From: Anthoceros angustus
Taxonomy: Eukaryota > Streptophyta > Anthocerotopsida > Anthocerotales > Anthocerotaceae
Length of the DNA stretch: 64,000 nucleotides
NCBI GenBank assembly: GCA_010909165.1
Contig: VJWM01000205.1
Location: 186,001-250,000, forward strand
Direction: 5' to 3'
Shown: piece after piece, positions 44,515-55,814 of the stretch
Layout: every line of letters begins with the position of its first letter
Numbering within the stretch: position 1 is the first letter of the stretch
Notes under the pieces: generated by a model
What the model was told of the DNA's origin: nothing
Databases searched by the model: none
Seen by the model: the letters and a program-made list of their open reading frames with translations, nothing else
Made by a program: the position numbers and the translations under genes

Positions 44515-45300
44515 CCAACCCCATAGGCCAAGGACATTTTTAAGTATAATTATCCCTTCCTACTGACAACCTGACTCACTTTAAAGTGTGGTGTTAAATA
44601 ACACCACACTTAACAAAAAAAAACAAAAAAAATCACTGAAAGGCACAATCCAACATGGAGTTTTCAAATCCAAATAGTTTACAAGCACGCTACCACAGGA
44701 GAGGATAGAACCCCGATCTGTGCCCCACACCTTGACCAGAAGCTTCAACCTCCCCAGATTTCTTGTTCAGACCCACAGCTGAAATAACAATCCCAGGATC
44801 TGTTGTAGGTACACGCGACAATTTGCAGCAAGACACCACAATACAGAATTTGATGCCCACACTGGATTAAGGATCGTTGCTGACAAATCACAAGCGATAC
44901 TTATCCGTGTGAAAAAATGTGTTGTCCCTTGTGCTGTCAAACCATGTTTTTCTCAAGAATAGGAATTGGCACGGATTACGAGAGGCGAGCAATTCTCATC
45001 TGCAAGAGCTCCAGGATATCGCCACATTGCGATCTCACCGCACATGGATTTTAAATTGCAATCTTGCGAGTTGCTCACCGATGGATCGATTCTGCCCATC
45101 TCTTGTGAAGGCGCCCAGTAGAGACACCCGGTAGGAGGAATTTCCGATCTAAATCGGTGCTTTTTTCATTGCACCTCTTTGCTGAATTTGCCTGCACACA
45201 ACCACATTGGTCCTCCTGTAGGTGTCACTTCACAAGATTGGGACATGTCGGTTGATTTGACCTAACTGAAACGTCATAAAAAATGAAAAGGCATTTTTTT

Positions 45301-45510
45301 TAGGGTTTGCCCACAATTCTTGGCAACCGTTCATAGTAGCGAGGAAGGAAAGTTGAGGAGTTCAGCACGAGCAGGGCATAAGCTACCTCCCCTCTCGACC
45401 AGACACCCTCTCCCATATTGTGATCATCAGAATTACATATAAACAAATGATGCATGAATACCTACTTGTACTGTTAGAGCCATAGCTCTTTATAGTCTGT
45501 CTAAGCGTTC
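45301..45510. other. Upstream of plus-strand copia gag
   Basis: The expected 5' LTR and primer binding site of the plus-strand copia were sought here and not found with confidence. Confidence 0.4.
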
Positions 45511-47909
45511 ATGTCCACCGCAAAGACATCCGAACGCACTCACTCATTAGCCAGCAACTCACTTTACATCAAACCAATCATGACCATGGCGCAAAGATCA
45601 AGATGCACACCTTCCTTTACCTCAGAACTTAAGGAGAAAGATAGGTTTAAAGGACAGGGCTACTCAATATGGAGAGTCCGCATGAAGAGCATGCTGGTTG
45701 CTCGTGGTGTTTGGGCCGTTGTGGATGGAACTTCCAAGAAACCAGAACTCACTGCTAATCCTACACCCACTGCCGATGACATTGCCAAGTGGGATTTGGC
45801 AATGTCATCGGAGGCTTAGACGCTGACCTCGTCCCTGAAGTCGAATTCTTCACCGCTGCAACTGAGATCTGGAACCAGCTCGAAAAGACATACAAAGTTC
45901 AAAACATGATGGCTCTCTACGCAGTTCGGCAAGAGTTCTATGCGCTTAAAATGAAAGAAGGTGACAAAGGTGGCAGCTCATACCAGATTTTCATCATCAG
46001 GGGCACATGGCATCAATGACCGCGAAAATGTCCGGGTTGGTGATGTGGGCCCACCGCTAACCGCCTTCCGCCTCCTACCAAGCATTTGTTACAAGCCAAA
46101 ACCAATTCGGACCGGACAAGACATACCGCGACTTCCTCCGCTAATCTGACCATCACTCTAGAAGAAGTGATTGGTGCCTTGCTCCAGGAGGAGCAAAGTC
46201 GCGCATTCTCTGCTGGTGTTCATAAGAGCAAAGCGGAGAAGGTGTTAGCTGTGAATTTCCGTTCATCCAATGGCAAGAACAAATTCAGAGGGGGAAACAA
46301 CACCTTTCGACAACGGAAAGGAGAATCCTCCAACACCAAACGACCAGGTTCCTGCAATTGGTGTGGTACCCCTGGCCACTGGGCAAGAGAATGCCGTAAG
46401 AAAAAGGCAGGTGAGCCGCAAAAGCAACCCAAGCTTGCTGCAAACGTGGCAGTCAAGGACAAAGCAAGCGATTCGAAGGCATTTGTGAGGATCCTTACCA
46501 TCTGCTTGTCTAGCTCTCTACAAGATGATGGCTGCTGGTACCTGGATTCTGGTGCCACCATTCATATTTGCAGAGACAGGGAATTGTTCACTTCCCTTAA
46601 CCTTGCTCATGTCCATGACTAGGTGCTTCTTGGTGATGAGTAGTCTCAGACAAGTCTACAGATTGAAGGTCGAGGCACATGTGTGTCTACGCTGCATGAT
46701 CACACATCTCTCGTGTTAGAAGATGTTCTCTTCGTCCCTAGCATGGCCAAGAACCTCATGTTGATGAGTCAGGTAATGCGATTACGTACCTTTCTCATGC
46801 GTGCATATTTTGATACTTGCTGTTTCTACAGAAAACAGTCTCCTAACAGATGTGTCTTCAAAGGCATTCTAGAAAATGACATGTACAAGATAGACATAAC
46901 ATGTTACACGCAGCCTGTCCAACATGCTGCTCACTCAACTGGAGCAAAGTCACTTAGCTCTCAACAGGAGGCCATGTTGTGGCATGCTCGCTTAGGACAC
47001 TCAATCGTTCAAAACTGATAGACATGTCGATCACCGAGTGTCATCGTGAGCCACTCCCTAAGTGTTTCAAACACTTGCCTGTGTGTGAGTCTTGCATCTT
47101 AGCAAAACAGAAAGAATCTCCCTTTCCAAATGCACCTGCACACAGGGCAACAAGTCCTTGGTTTAGTCCACGCTGACATATCAGGAAAAATTCATGAGCC
47201 ATCACTAGGGGGCTCGCAGTATTTTTTCACATTGACAGATGACTACAGCAGATATACCTAGACATTCCCGATGCAGCTAAAGAGTGATACATTCTCATGT
47301 TTTAAGGACTGGCTCACTACTGTACAGAGACAGTCTAGCATGCTACTCAAGGTGCTCAGGACGGACAACGGGACAGAGTTTGTCAATCAAGCTTTTGATG
47401 ACTTGCTGCAAGAACATGGAGTTCTTCGCCAACTCACTGTCCCATACACGCCACAGCAAAACGGTGTGTTAGAACGTAAAAATCAAACTCTGTTGGCAAT
47501 GACTCGAAGCATGCTAATTTGGGCGGGATTACCTCAAGGTTACTCGGCAGAGGCCATCGTTACTGCGACGTACATTCTGAACAGGGTTTTGACGAGCTCT
47601 GTTCCACACAAGACTCCATATGAGGTGTTCTGGTTTCGCAAGCCCGGCTTGCTACACTTGAAGGTCTTTGGATCTCGAGCTTTTGCACACATTCCAGCTG
47701 ATAAGAGGAAGAAGCTTGAACCCCGTTCGCAAGGACTCCTTTTTGTTGGGTACAGTGACACTGCAAAGGCATACAAACTGGTCAATACCGAAACTGGATC
47801 CATGGTGCTTGCACGAAGTGTGATTTTTATTGAGCCTACACCTCCAGCCTCCATTGGGGACAACCACCTACCTTCATTATCGGACCTTGTAGACCCCACA
47901 GCCACATAA
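45511..47909 (+). mobile_element. Ty1/copia fragment: gag, protease, integrase; RT missing
   Basis: Rightward pieces follow copia order. Gag (45511-46019) has YSIWRVRMKSMLVARGVWAV and IWNQLEKTYKV, with a frameshift near 45815. A CCHC zinc knuckle, CNWCGTPGHWARECRKK, lies at about 46351-46400. The protease segment is CWYLDSGATIHIC (about 46532). The pre-integrase block has LWHARLGH (about 46975), and the integrase shows the Asp/Asp/Glu set in TDDYSR (about 47237), RTDNGTEF (about 47360) and QQNGVLERKN (about 47455-47480). The frame ends at 47909, before any RT. Several stops (for example before 46623 and near 47262) show it is dead. Confidence 0.93.
45779..45807. repeat. 10-bp inverted repeat at the gag frameshift
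   Basis: GACATTGCCA and TGGCAATGTC flank AGTGGGATT in copia gag, just before the frame breaks. It is a possible slippage site. Confidence 0.7.
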
Positions 47910-48116
47910 TCAGATCTTGCAGCCTGTGACTATCCTCTGGACGATATGGAGCAGGCAGCCCCCGTGCTTGATGTGAATGTTCGTTTCACATGTCAATTAG
48001 GCTCCGACCCATGAACCCACAGTTGCGTGACCCTAGATCATATGCATTGACTTTCTGCACTACTCTGTGGTCGTTTCTTCCATAAAATAAATGCCCAAAG
48101 ATGATTTAGAGACTAT

Positions 48117-48128
48117 GCTCTGATACCA
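48117..48128 (-). promoter_or_regulatory. Copia-type primer binding site (initiator tRNA-Met)
   Basis: On the minus strand the sequence is TGGTATCAGAGC, the standard plant copia primer site complementary to the 3' end of initiator tRNA-Met. It immediately follows the LTR end in that strand. Confidence 0.92.
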
Positions 48129-48322
48129 TGTGAAGAGAGCAAGTTGCTAGGCATAGCAGACAGAATATATGAGCGCAAGCATTTAGAATTAATACACACA
48201 TAAGAAAGTATGTCTTATATACAAACCTAAGTGTCCTTTGGATATTAACCTTGAACTAAACTAACCATGATCGCTGGTTATATAAACATAATCCTAACGG
48301 GGGTTATCTTAACACTTCAACA
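48129..48322 (-). mobile_element. Copia LTR (about 194 bp), leftward element
   Basis: On the minus strand it begins TGTTGAAGTGTTAAG and ends CTCTTCACA, directly followed by the primer binding site. A TATATAA-type box is present (about 48280). Its orientation is opposite to the copia genes at 45511-47909, so it is the 5' LTR remnant of another element. The internal region of that element is lost after about 100-200 bp. Confidence 0.85.
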
Positions 48323-48787
48323 CAATGATGATGTTATTTAGAGGCACATCTTTCAAGTAAGAAGATGGTGGATGAAGCTCAACATATTAGCTAATCATCA
48401 ACGTTCTTAGCTTTTCTTTCTCTAATATTGCTGGGGTTAAGGGGATGTGTTAGGCGATAATCCCAGCGTAGTTAGAGTAACCATCTACTCTACTAAACCA
48501 TCACCAATTTTGTACTTAACCTATAACCCCGAAATGAACAAACACACTCTGTGCTTTCGGCTCTCGCTTAGGCTCATGTTTTCTTGCCTCTCAGTGCCCC
48601 GCACTCCCGTAACATGGTAGCTGCGCTTCTCTTTGATCCCGTCTGCTATCAGCAACTCCTAAGCTATGCGTGTAGCTGGGGCGGATGCGGCATCCGTGTT
48701 CTCTCCTTGTTGTCCCATCGCGCTCTCCAAAGCCGTGCAAATTAAGCTTTGCCGCATGCACGTCAAGAATCGGCAAGTGCTTTAAAA
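48323..48787. other. Intergenic; 3' flank of the MADS gene
   Basis: AT-rich sequence between the copia LTR and the MADS gene stop. No gene is supported. Confidence 0.5.
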
Positions 48788-51175
48788 TCATGTGAATGGA
48801 GGTTGGTTATGATTGAGCCAGTCGATGAAACCCAGGTTGGAATCAACACTTCCCAAGCCATCATGTGCGACCTTGGGCTCAACAGGGTTAACGACGTTAG
48901 GTTGAGGATTTGGCCGTGGCAACTGGCTAGACTCCAGGTGCTGTTGAATCTTATGTTGTTGTCCTTCCTGTATCAGATGATGCTGCAAGTGATTTTGTTG
49001 TGCTTCCAGTTGTATAGGATGTTGTTCACTCCCCTGTCCATATTCTTCCTGGATCGGCATCGGTAGAATTTGCTGCTCCTGGTGGTACGGAATAAATTGT
49101 TGTTCCTCGTTATGGCTCTTGACTTTCGTGCGCTTTAGACTTGGCTGGGATTGCAACTGTTCTTGCGAATTATGCTTCAGACTTGGCTGATAGTGCACCT
49201 GTTCTTGATGACCACGCTTTAGACTTGGCGGATAGTGCGCCTTTTCTTGCCAACCATGCTTCAGACTTTGCTGGTCTTGCAGCAGTTGTTCTTGCGAAAC
49301 AAACTCGATTCTTTCGATATTGCAGGTATTCCCCACAGCGGTCAGTCGCAGGTCCGGTTCATGATCCGATGTTGTTGAGCCGCAGGTCTTTGTTGGTGTT
49401 GGTGCTGTTGTTGGTGGTGGTGCTGTTGGTGTTGTTGTTGGTCGTGGTGGTGCTGCTGCTGGTGTTGTTGTTGGTTGTGGTGGTGGTGCTGGTGTTGTTG
49501 GTGGTGGTGCGGTGGTGTTGTTGGTGGTGGTGCGGCCGGTGTTGTTGGTGGTGCGGCCGGTGTTGTTGTTGTTGGTGTTGTTGTTGTTGTTGGTTGTGGT
49601 TGTTGTTGTTGTTGTTGCGGGTATGAGGTTCTGTGATGTCACTGTCAATTTCCTCGACCAAGCACTTCGGTCTAGGTTACAAATCTGCTTCGCATGGCTT
49701 GGCACTTCAAAAGATTGAGTTGTTGCTGCTTCAAAAGATTTTGTTGGCCTGTATGGTTCAACGGTGGTTCAATAAACATTGCTGGTGGCTTAGATGTAAG
49801 GCTGATGGTCATTTAAAATATTCGATGAAAATTCGCCTCACGGGCTTATTTGTGGTTGTTGTTGTTGTTGTTGTTGTTGGGATCGTTTCATCAAATCGGC
49901 GCCGGTCGCTTTGTTCTTGCCCATTCTGTTTCACATTCAAAATCTGCTGTTGCCGTTCTTGCTGTTGCTCCCGAGGAACTTGTTGGTGCTGTATTTGATG
50001 ATACGTCATTGAATTAGGTGAGGGTACCGCTTGATTCTCCCACATATAACTTTGCGATATGAGCCGGCGCTGCTGCTCCTCCATGCCCGAGGAAGATGCC
50101 GAAAATGGGAAACTCTGCTGCTGCTGCTGCATGTGCCACAATTTGTTTACGGTGAGGCCCTCAGGCATCTCAGGCATTTGAGGATGATTTTGGTGCTTGC
50201 CGAATGCCCATGCAGATTTCGCAACACTTGACTCCAGCACCGGTACCTTGCCATCTCCACCTGCGCCACTCCTAGGTCTAGCCGTATCCAAGTCCGCCTG
50301 GAAATACTGCCTCCTCCCAGCCTGGAATGGCATCTGTCCTAGGCATGCACCACCACTCGCACGCCTCACCTGTTGGCTGTGGAGCCTCGCGTGGTGCTGA
50401 TGGTCAATTTGCTCCAGCCTTGCCTGCACCATGTGGCGCTTCTTGTTTATCTCATCTATTAGGTACTGCAGCTCTTCAACGCTGCACTGGCACAACATGG
50501 CATATGCCCCAGCCCGCTGGTTGCACCCCTTTTCATGCATCTTCTTTTTTGCATTCATTTCTCGCAACTACATCCACCATGCACTCATGTCAGAAAAACA
50601 AAAACAAAAACAATTTCGCACCTGGGCCCGGCGTGCGCATGGAAACCGAATCCCACCTGCTTCAGCTCGTTTGCATTCTTCTTGATGAGGTTTTCCAGCA
50701 AAGCCGTGTTGTCCTGTTTCCTCTTCTCCTGCTCCTCCTTGGGGATGGCTTTATAGCGCTGAATTACAGCCTCGACGCTCGGCTGCCCCACGAACAAATT
50801 TTTTCTCTCATTGTTCTTCTGCTTGTTGGTTTCCGTGCCCATGCCATAGCAAATGAGGCATGCGTCCACGTCGCACAGCACCGCTAGCTCCATTACCTTC
50901 TTTTCTACTCCAAAGATGCGCTTCCTGAACGTGATCTGCCGCTGGTGCTCGTTCATGATGGGCTTGATCTTGATCTTAACCTGGCTTGGCTTCGAGATCC
51001 CCTTTTCCTCAGGCTCGCCACCACCTCTAGCTCCTCCTCCACCTCTACCTCGTCCTCTCGCGCCACTAGCATTGCCACCAACAGCAGCAACTCCATTCGC
51101 AATCCCGGCAGCAACGCCAACAGCAACAACACCAGCAAAATCACGGCCTCTGCCGCCCCGGGAGGATGGTAACAT
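48788..51175 (-). CDS. Type I (M-gamma-like) MADS-box transcription factor, Q/N-rich tail
   Basis: A DNA-binding transcription factor expected in the nucleus. The start ATG at 51175 gives MLPSSRGGRGRDFAG and a Gly/Ala/Arg-rich leader. The MADS domain follows: KPSQVKIKIKP, NEHQRQITFRKRIFGVEKKV and MELAVLCDVDACLICYG, then EAVIQRYKAIPKEEQ, which matches the AGL80-type gamma group. Exon 1 (50657-51175) joins exon 2 (starting 50567) in phase (ELKQ/LREMNA). Exon 2 continues with CSVEELQYLIDEINKKRH and a Gln-rich stretch, ending near a donor at 49842. The 3' part is uncertain: an open frame from about 49740 to 48788 encodes a Thr/Asn/Pro- then Gln-rich tail through a GTT microsatellite, and another frame stops near 49675. 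The long tail and leader are unusual for this group. The class is firm; the tail structure is not. Confidence 0.85.
49390..49622. repeat. GTT/GTG trinucleotide repeat tract in the MADS gene
   Basis: About 230 bp of GTTGTTGTTG- and GGTGGTG-type triplets, encoding Asn, Thr, Gln or Pro runs depending on frame on the minus strand. A shorter GTT run occurs at 49851-49880. Such tracts vary in length and may shift the tail's frame. Confidence 0.93.
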
Positions 51176-51229
51176 CTCTTGCAAGCTCACATGGGACGAA
51201 TCAATTGCTTATATGAAACGAAGCAAGTG

Positions 51230-51480
51230 CATGAATCCGATTCCAAAGCCAAGGTCCTCACACAGACAATTGAATCCGATTCCAAAGCCAACCTCACACA
51301 TACAATTCAATCCGATTCCCAAGCCAAACTCACACAGACAATTGAAACTTATTCCAAAGCCAACCTGATACATACAATTCAATCCGATTCCCAAGCCAAA
51401 TTCACATAGACAATTGAATCCGATTCCAAAGCCAACCTCACACGGACAATTGAATCCGATTCCAAAGCCAACCTCTCAGA
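51230..51480. repeat. Tandem repeat, about 39-bp unit, upstream of the MADS gene
   Basis: GAATCCGATTCCAAAGCCAA and CTCACACAGACAATT alternate about six to seven times. It lies within 60-300 bp of the MADS start codon, in its promoter or 5' untranslated region. Confidence 0.92.
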
Positions 51481-53925
51481 GCAGAGGCCATGAAATATAT
51501 ATAGCACGAAGGTCTAGCACAAGACATAAATTTCTATACTAGGAAGATAAGAAACTTCTTTACTAGGAACACAAAAACTCTTATAATTTCTATACCTGGA
51601 AGGCGAGAGTCACGCAAGAAGACTATATGGCAGCAACACATGCAACAAAGGAGGTAGTTTGGTCGCAATTTCTCAAACACAATATGTAAATCTCTTTATA
51701 CAGATAGTCAAAGTAGTCTTATGGGCCTTTCACAATGAATTTGAGGACAAAATGGACTGCGCAATCACGTCGGGTGTCGAAAGATACCAAATGACTATTT
51801 CTATCATCGCTCACCCCCTCTTTTCATGGTTAAATTGTGCTTTCATACCCGGCTTCTAACGCCGTTTGTCAGTGCAAAACCCATAACGTAAATGTTTTTA
51901 TACATGGGATTATCCCATTAGATTCCGCAGTGATGGGTTTAAAGCGTCTTCTGAACCTCACGTTGCTATATCAAAACCTTGGCTATTCGCCACAAATTTA
52001 TATGTTTTCGTGACTGCGACAATGCAGTCACTCCTTATTCAGGTCATTTCAAAAACATTAATTACGATCCTTATTCAGGTTATTTTAAAAACATTAATAA
52101 CGCCTTCCCTTTGTTGTCGGCCCTTCAAGGTTGGGCATCATCCTAAGTTTCATCAGTAGGATGAAGCATATTGCTATTCTAACATAATCATAATAGTAAA
52201 AGGTAAAAATATATGTAATCGATTTTTAATATACACTTGCAAATTCTATGAAGGCGGATGGTTCACCAAAGTTCTTCCTTAGCAAAAGTGTTGCATTTTT
52301 GCGGAATTCATACTCGTGTATCAAAACAGTTTTCTACTTCCACATATCCACGGAGGATCTCTCAACCAACGAGTCTTAGAAACCTTAGTAGCGGCGTCAT
52401 TAAGACTCTAAGCATGGCTTCGGAGCTTGAGGCCCAAATCAATTTGCTCACCACCTAAATACGCAAAGTCAGATGGCGAGAAAGGGCAGCCTCTTCATGT
52501 CAATCACACGGTTGCGACTGCTAGTTCGGGACTGGTTGCATCCGACTCAAGGCCCAGGGGCCCGCCATGGGCTCTGAGGAGGCCCGTCATTGTTATCCCG
52601 GGACAAGATAGGGACGACAAGGTGGCACCAGACCTCGGTTTGAAGGTTTTTTGAATCCTCGGCTCCTCGGCTCCAGGTAATCGGTAATCCACAAGCGGCT
52701 GTTCGCACATAGCAGCACTTCCTGCATGTCGGGCCTGCAGCGCTTTTAAACCAGCTGGATGAGGTGGTCTGCCACTGGATCGAATATCGTGTCTGCACGG
52801 AATGTCACAGAATCCCTCAAATTCCAACTAGGGCTGTAGGCCCTCAAAGCATTTTCCAGACGTCTACGCAGCATTCTCCAGAGGCAGATCCCCATCGTTT
52901 ATGTCAGTACCGTACTTATGCTTCACATCCCCATCGTTTATGTCAGTACCGTACTTATACTCCACAGTCATGCTTCACAGCATCAGCATTAAGGCCAAAG
53001 GCAGACAGCTTGCTGAAATAATCGGTGCCCAGTGACCAGCGAGAAACCTTGAGGAATATACCCCGGAGTTGTGAACTTCTGCTCGCCTTGGGCTGGGGCG
53101 TAGTCTGAAGCAAGATGCCCCCAAAAGTTGTCCACATTACACACCTCCTCTCGCTGCCGACGTCGGCACTACTACCAGGTGCTCTTTATGAGGGAACTCC
53201 TACTACCAGGTCTCTTTATGGCGGAACTCCGCTTCACGGCCCCAGCTGTGTGTAGCCTCATACTCTGCTTCTGAATCAGGAGACGAGCATTTTTCTTGAC
53301 ATAGTACATGTAGGCTGAGCCTGGATGAAGTTGTTACCCAGGCCCAGTTGTTAGCCCTGCCATAACCAAGAGTACGGATTCAGCACCGAAGTGAATGCCC
53401 ACCACTGTCAGCTTCGCCATTCGGAAACGGTCCCAAGTCCTCTCCTGCACCAGCGTGCAATAACACGATCCAGCTCCTCCTCGAAAACTGCAACGGACTC
53501 CGACGCATTGTAAAGGGAAGACACGGAGGGAAAGGGGACGCCGTGGACAGCCTCGACACCCCGTTGCTTCAAAACTGATCAAGCACTGACAGCCACGGCT
53601 GCATGGGGGAAGGCATTTGCTCGCTCAAGATGCTCTTCACAGTTGTTTCTTATACCGAAGCACTGGGACTCGAGGCTACATGTAATAGAGCGTGCGGACG
53701 AAGTAATCTCCAGACAAAGTAAGAGAGCATCCTTCTCAAGCATGTGGGACCCACTACCTAGCCATCCTACACGCCCGCTTCTTCCAAGCCATAATGGTTA
53801 GGTGTACCCTGCGCTGCCAAGTTTCTGAGAGTGGAAATTATTACAGGGCAAGCTTTGCTGAAAATCTGACCCTGTGTAGCAAGCCATGGCACAGGCAGCA
53901 TCCTTGCAACTACGTTGCACCTTAT
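51481..53925. other. Intergenic, mostly without recognisable genes
   Basis: AT-rich to 52250. At 52258-52458 a plus-strand frame encodes a Ser/Arg-rich, acid-poor peptide (QFSTSTYPRRISQPTSLRNL) that resembles an organelle-targeting leader; it overlaps a second frame to 52654, but no mature domain is recognised. At about 53430-53590 a minus-strand open stretch with SVSSLYNASESVAVFEEELD looks like a lone exon of unknown family. Short tandem duplications lie at 52885-52965 and 53169-53230. Confidence 0.4.
52885..52965. repeat. 39-bp tandem duplication
   Basis: CCCCATCGTTTATGTCAGTA followed by CCGTACTTAT occurs twice in succession. Confidence 0.9.
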
Positions 53926-54116
53926 CACTCCGAATTGGTTGAGTAGGGCTAACTTCGACAGGAAGTGGGGTTCATGGAACTGGGATGAATCAGTCTGCAA
54001 TGAGGATGTCATCCTCAGCGTAGAATGAAGCGACAGTGCTCTGAGCTGGGGAGACTTGATGAGAATCGCAGCAAATCCTGGTGGCCTCACTGTTGTCCAG
54101 CTAACTGAAGCTCGGG

Positions 54117-55124
54117 ATGTCTTCCCTATCGTGCCTGCCCATTCCGCTGACGCCTTGCTGTTCTGAGGATGCCAGAGAGGTGGAGTACCAGAGGGCCTTA
54201 GTGGCTGAGACGGCGATGCGGGCTGGCCCTGCCATCTCCAAGCAGGATGTCCTGTATGAAGACGAGTGGTTGTTGGTGGTGAACAAACCTGGTGGCCTGT
54301 ACTCTGGCCATGTGTTCGCCTCAGCAGCCTCGGTGATGCAGTCAGCAGATGCCGCTCACCTCCATCTGGCGAACCGTCTCGACCGAGACACCAGTGGGGT
54401 GCTGGTCATCTCCAAATCCAGGGAAGCGTCTGGGAAACTCGGGCAACTCTTCACGAGGAAGAAAGTGGCCAAGAGCTATGTTGGGCTGTGTCTTGGAGCG
54501 CAGCCGCCGTGGAGTGCAGTGACTGTCACGTCTGGACATGGCAGGCCCCGGTTTGGCACTTATCATGTTTACCCTGCCCATGACATTGGCAAGAGGCTTC
54601 CTGGCCTGGGCGGATCGATGGTGAGAGAAATGACAACAAGGTTTCTGTTCTCAAACATCAGTGAAAAGTTTCAGAGGTCTGTCGCAAGTGGAGTGCAGGG
54701 GTGCGACAGGGACAGGGACATGGGTAATTTCAACAAGAAAAAAGAAACTGACCACCATGAGCTGAAGGTCGCTGGAAGGGAGTGCGCAGTTCCTCAGCAG
54801 GATGTGGAACATACACACACTTCTGAACACTTTTCTGCAAGCAGGTTGCCAGAGTTGAGTGCATCACAGAAAGTGCAGAAATTTTTGGTGAGAGCATTTC
54901 CATCGACGGGTAGGACGCATCAAATCAGGTTGCAGTGTCTCTACCTAGGATTGCCTCTAATAGGAGACGTTAAGTATGGTGCTCCTCATCTATTCGATGG
55001 GATCAGGTACGACGCCCATTGCCTTCATGCTGTGAGTCTCTCTTTCAAGCATCCCATTACTTCTGCAGATGTGCTCGTGGTCGCCCCCCTTCCATCCTGG
55101 GCCACGGAGGTTTGTGCAGACTAA
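54117..55124 (+). CDS. RluA-family RNA pseudouridine synthase
   Basis: The enzyme isomerises specific uridines in RNA to pseudouridine. The single-exon frame of 335 residues starts at 54117 and has AISKQDVLYEDEWLLVVNKP and GGLYSGHVF (strand before the active site). The catalytic block LANRLDRDTSGVLVISKS carries the essential Asp near residue 90. KLGQLFTRKKVAKSYVGL follows, and near the C-terminus RAFPSTGRTHQIRLQCLYLG and LPLIGDVKYGAPHL, the usual family motifs. A charged insert (about residues 175-255) separates the halves. No S4 domain is seen. The N-terminus is short, so an upstream exon carrying a targeting peptide is possible. A decayed paralogue lies at 18181-19460. The specific RNA target cannot be told. 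Confidence 0.93.
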   Translation: MSSLSCLPIPLTPCCSEDAREVEYQRALVAETAMRAGPAISKQDVLYEDEWLLVVNKPGGLYSGHVFASAASVMQSADAAHLHLANRLDRDTSGVLVISKSREASGKLGQLFTRKKVAKSYVGLCLGAQPPWSAVTVTSGHGRPRFGTYHVYPAHDIGKRLPGLGGSMVREMTTRFLFSNISEKFQRSVASGVQGCDRDRDMGNFNKKKETDHHELKVAGRECAVPQQDVEHTHTSEHFSASRLPELSASQKVQKFLVRAFPSTGRTHQIRLQCLYLGLPLIGDVKYGAPHLFDGIRYDAHCLHAVSLSFKHPITSADVLVVAPLPSWATEVCAD

Positions 55125-55814
55125 GTTTAATGTTACACAGTGAAAGCACTGAAAAGCTTCTCTTTCAAACACCCCTCGCTTTTGCATATGTGCTCGTGTA
55201 AGCCCCCTTCCATTCTGGGCCAAGCAGGTACTGTATGTGCAGTCTAAGTTCATCGTGTACCATGAAGGCTCTGAAAAGCCCAGTCTAAGTTTGACGTTAC
55301 ACAGTGAAGGCTCTGAAAAGCCTAATGTTCCCCCCACAACACCCGAATATGCCAATGCTACCACAAACCTCATTCCGTCACCACAGAAATAACCGGGGAG
55401 GCTGGCACTGCCACTGCTCCGAGTCCGTCATCTTCTCGAATCTTCTGTACAACCTCTGCCAGATATGGAATTGCTGGATCCAATACTGCTTCTGCTTGAC
55501 ACATCGCTGCCATATGCCCTCCAGCACTTGTACTCCCCTCGCGTTCTGAAGACGGGGAGGAGTCCGCCCGAGGCGTTTGTTCGGCCACTTGATTCGGACT
55601 ACAGGGACGGGTATCTTATCTTTTCTTGGACAAGCGGCTTTGGCCGATTCTCATGTACTCACTCTTCGATTCGAAGGCTAAATTTCTGTCGAACTGGGCC
55701 GTTCTTTGCGTGAGAGATGCCCCGGATGCTGCCAGTCAATCTGTGATTTTTCCAAGAGTTTTCGGCGCACAGAGCCGCTAGAAAGGCCCAGAACTTAGAG
55801 CAAACTACTCAATT
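55125..55814. other. Gap between pseudouridine synthase and kinase genes
   Basis: Convergent 3' flanks. Three related units around CAGTCTAAGTTTGACGTTAC and GAAGGCTCTGAAAAGCC occur at 55125-55330. A minus-strand open frame (55370-55588, with EAVLDPAIPYLAEVVQKIRE) is unassigned and low in confidence. The first part is conserved at 19340-19460. Confidence 0.5.

Larger units (their letters stand above)
42874..45300. other. Intergenic between gypsy and plus-strand copia
   Basis: Mostly AT-rich, with no recognised gene. It holds an unassigned plus-strand open frame (43594-43863), a 45-bp tandem repeat (44085-44260), a GGCGCC/CCATGGG-rich palindromic patch (about 44410-44470) and one copy of the 42-bp repeat also found at 22153. 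Confidence 0.55.

Noticed and set aside
45511-48322. Reading the plus-strand copia and the LTR at 48129 as one element
   Set aside because: The primer binding site orientation shows that this LTR is a leftward 5' LTR, opposite to the gag and integrase.
49141-49626. Plus-strand Val/Leu-rich frame over the GTT tract
   Set aside because: It is the antisense of the MADS gene tail and results from the triplet repeat.
51230-51480. CRISPR-like array appearance of the 39-bp repeats
   Set aside because: Units are contiguous without unique spacers, and the context is a plant nuclear gene promoter.
53334-53582. Minus-strand frame of 82 residues as a gene
   Set aside because: Another frame in the same place gives a better open stretch, and neither has a recognisable family or partner exons; kept only as a remark.
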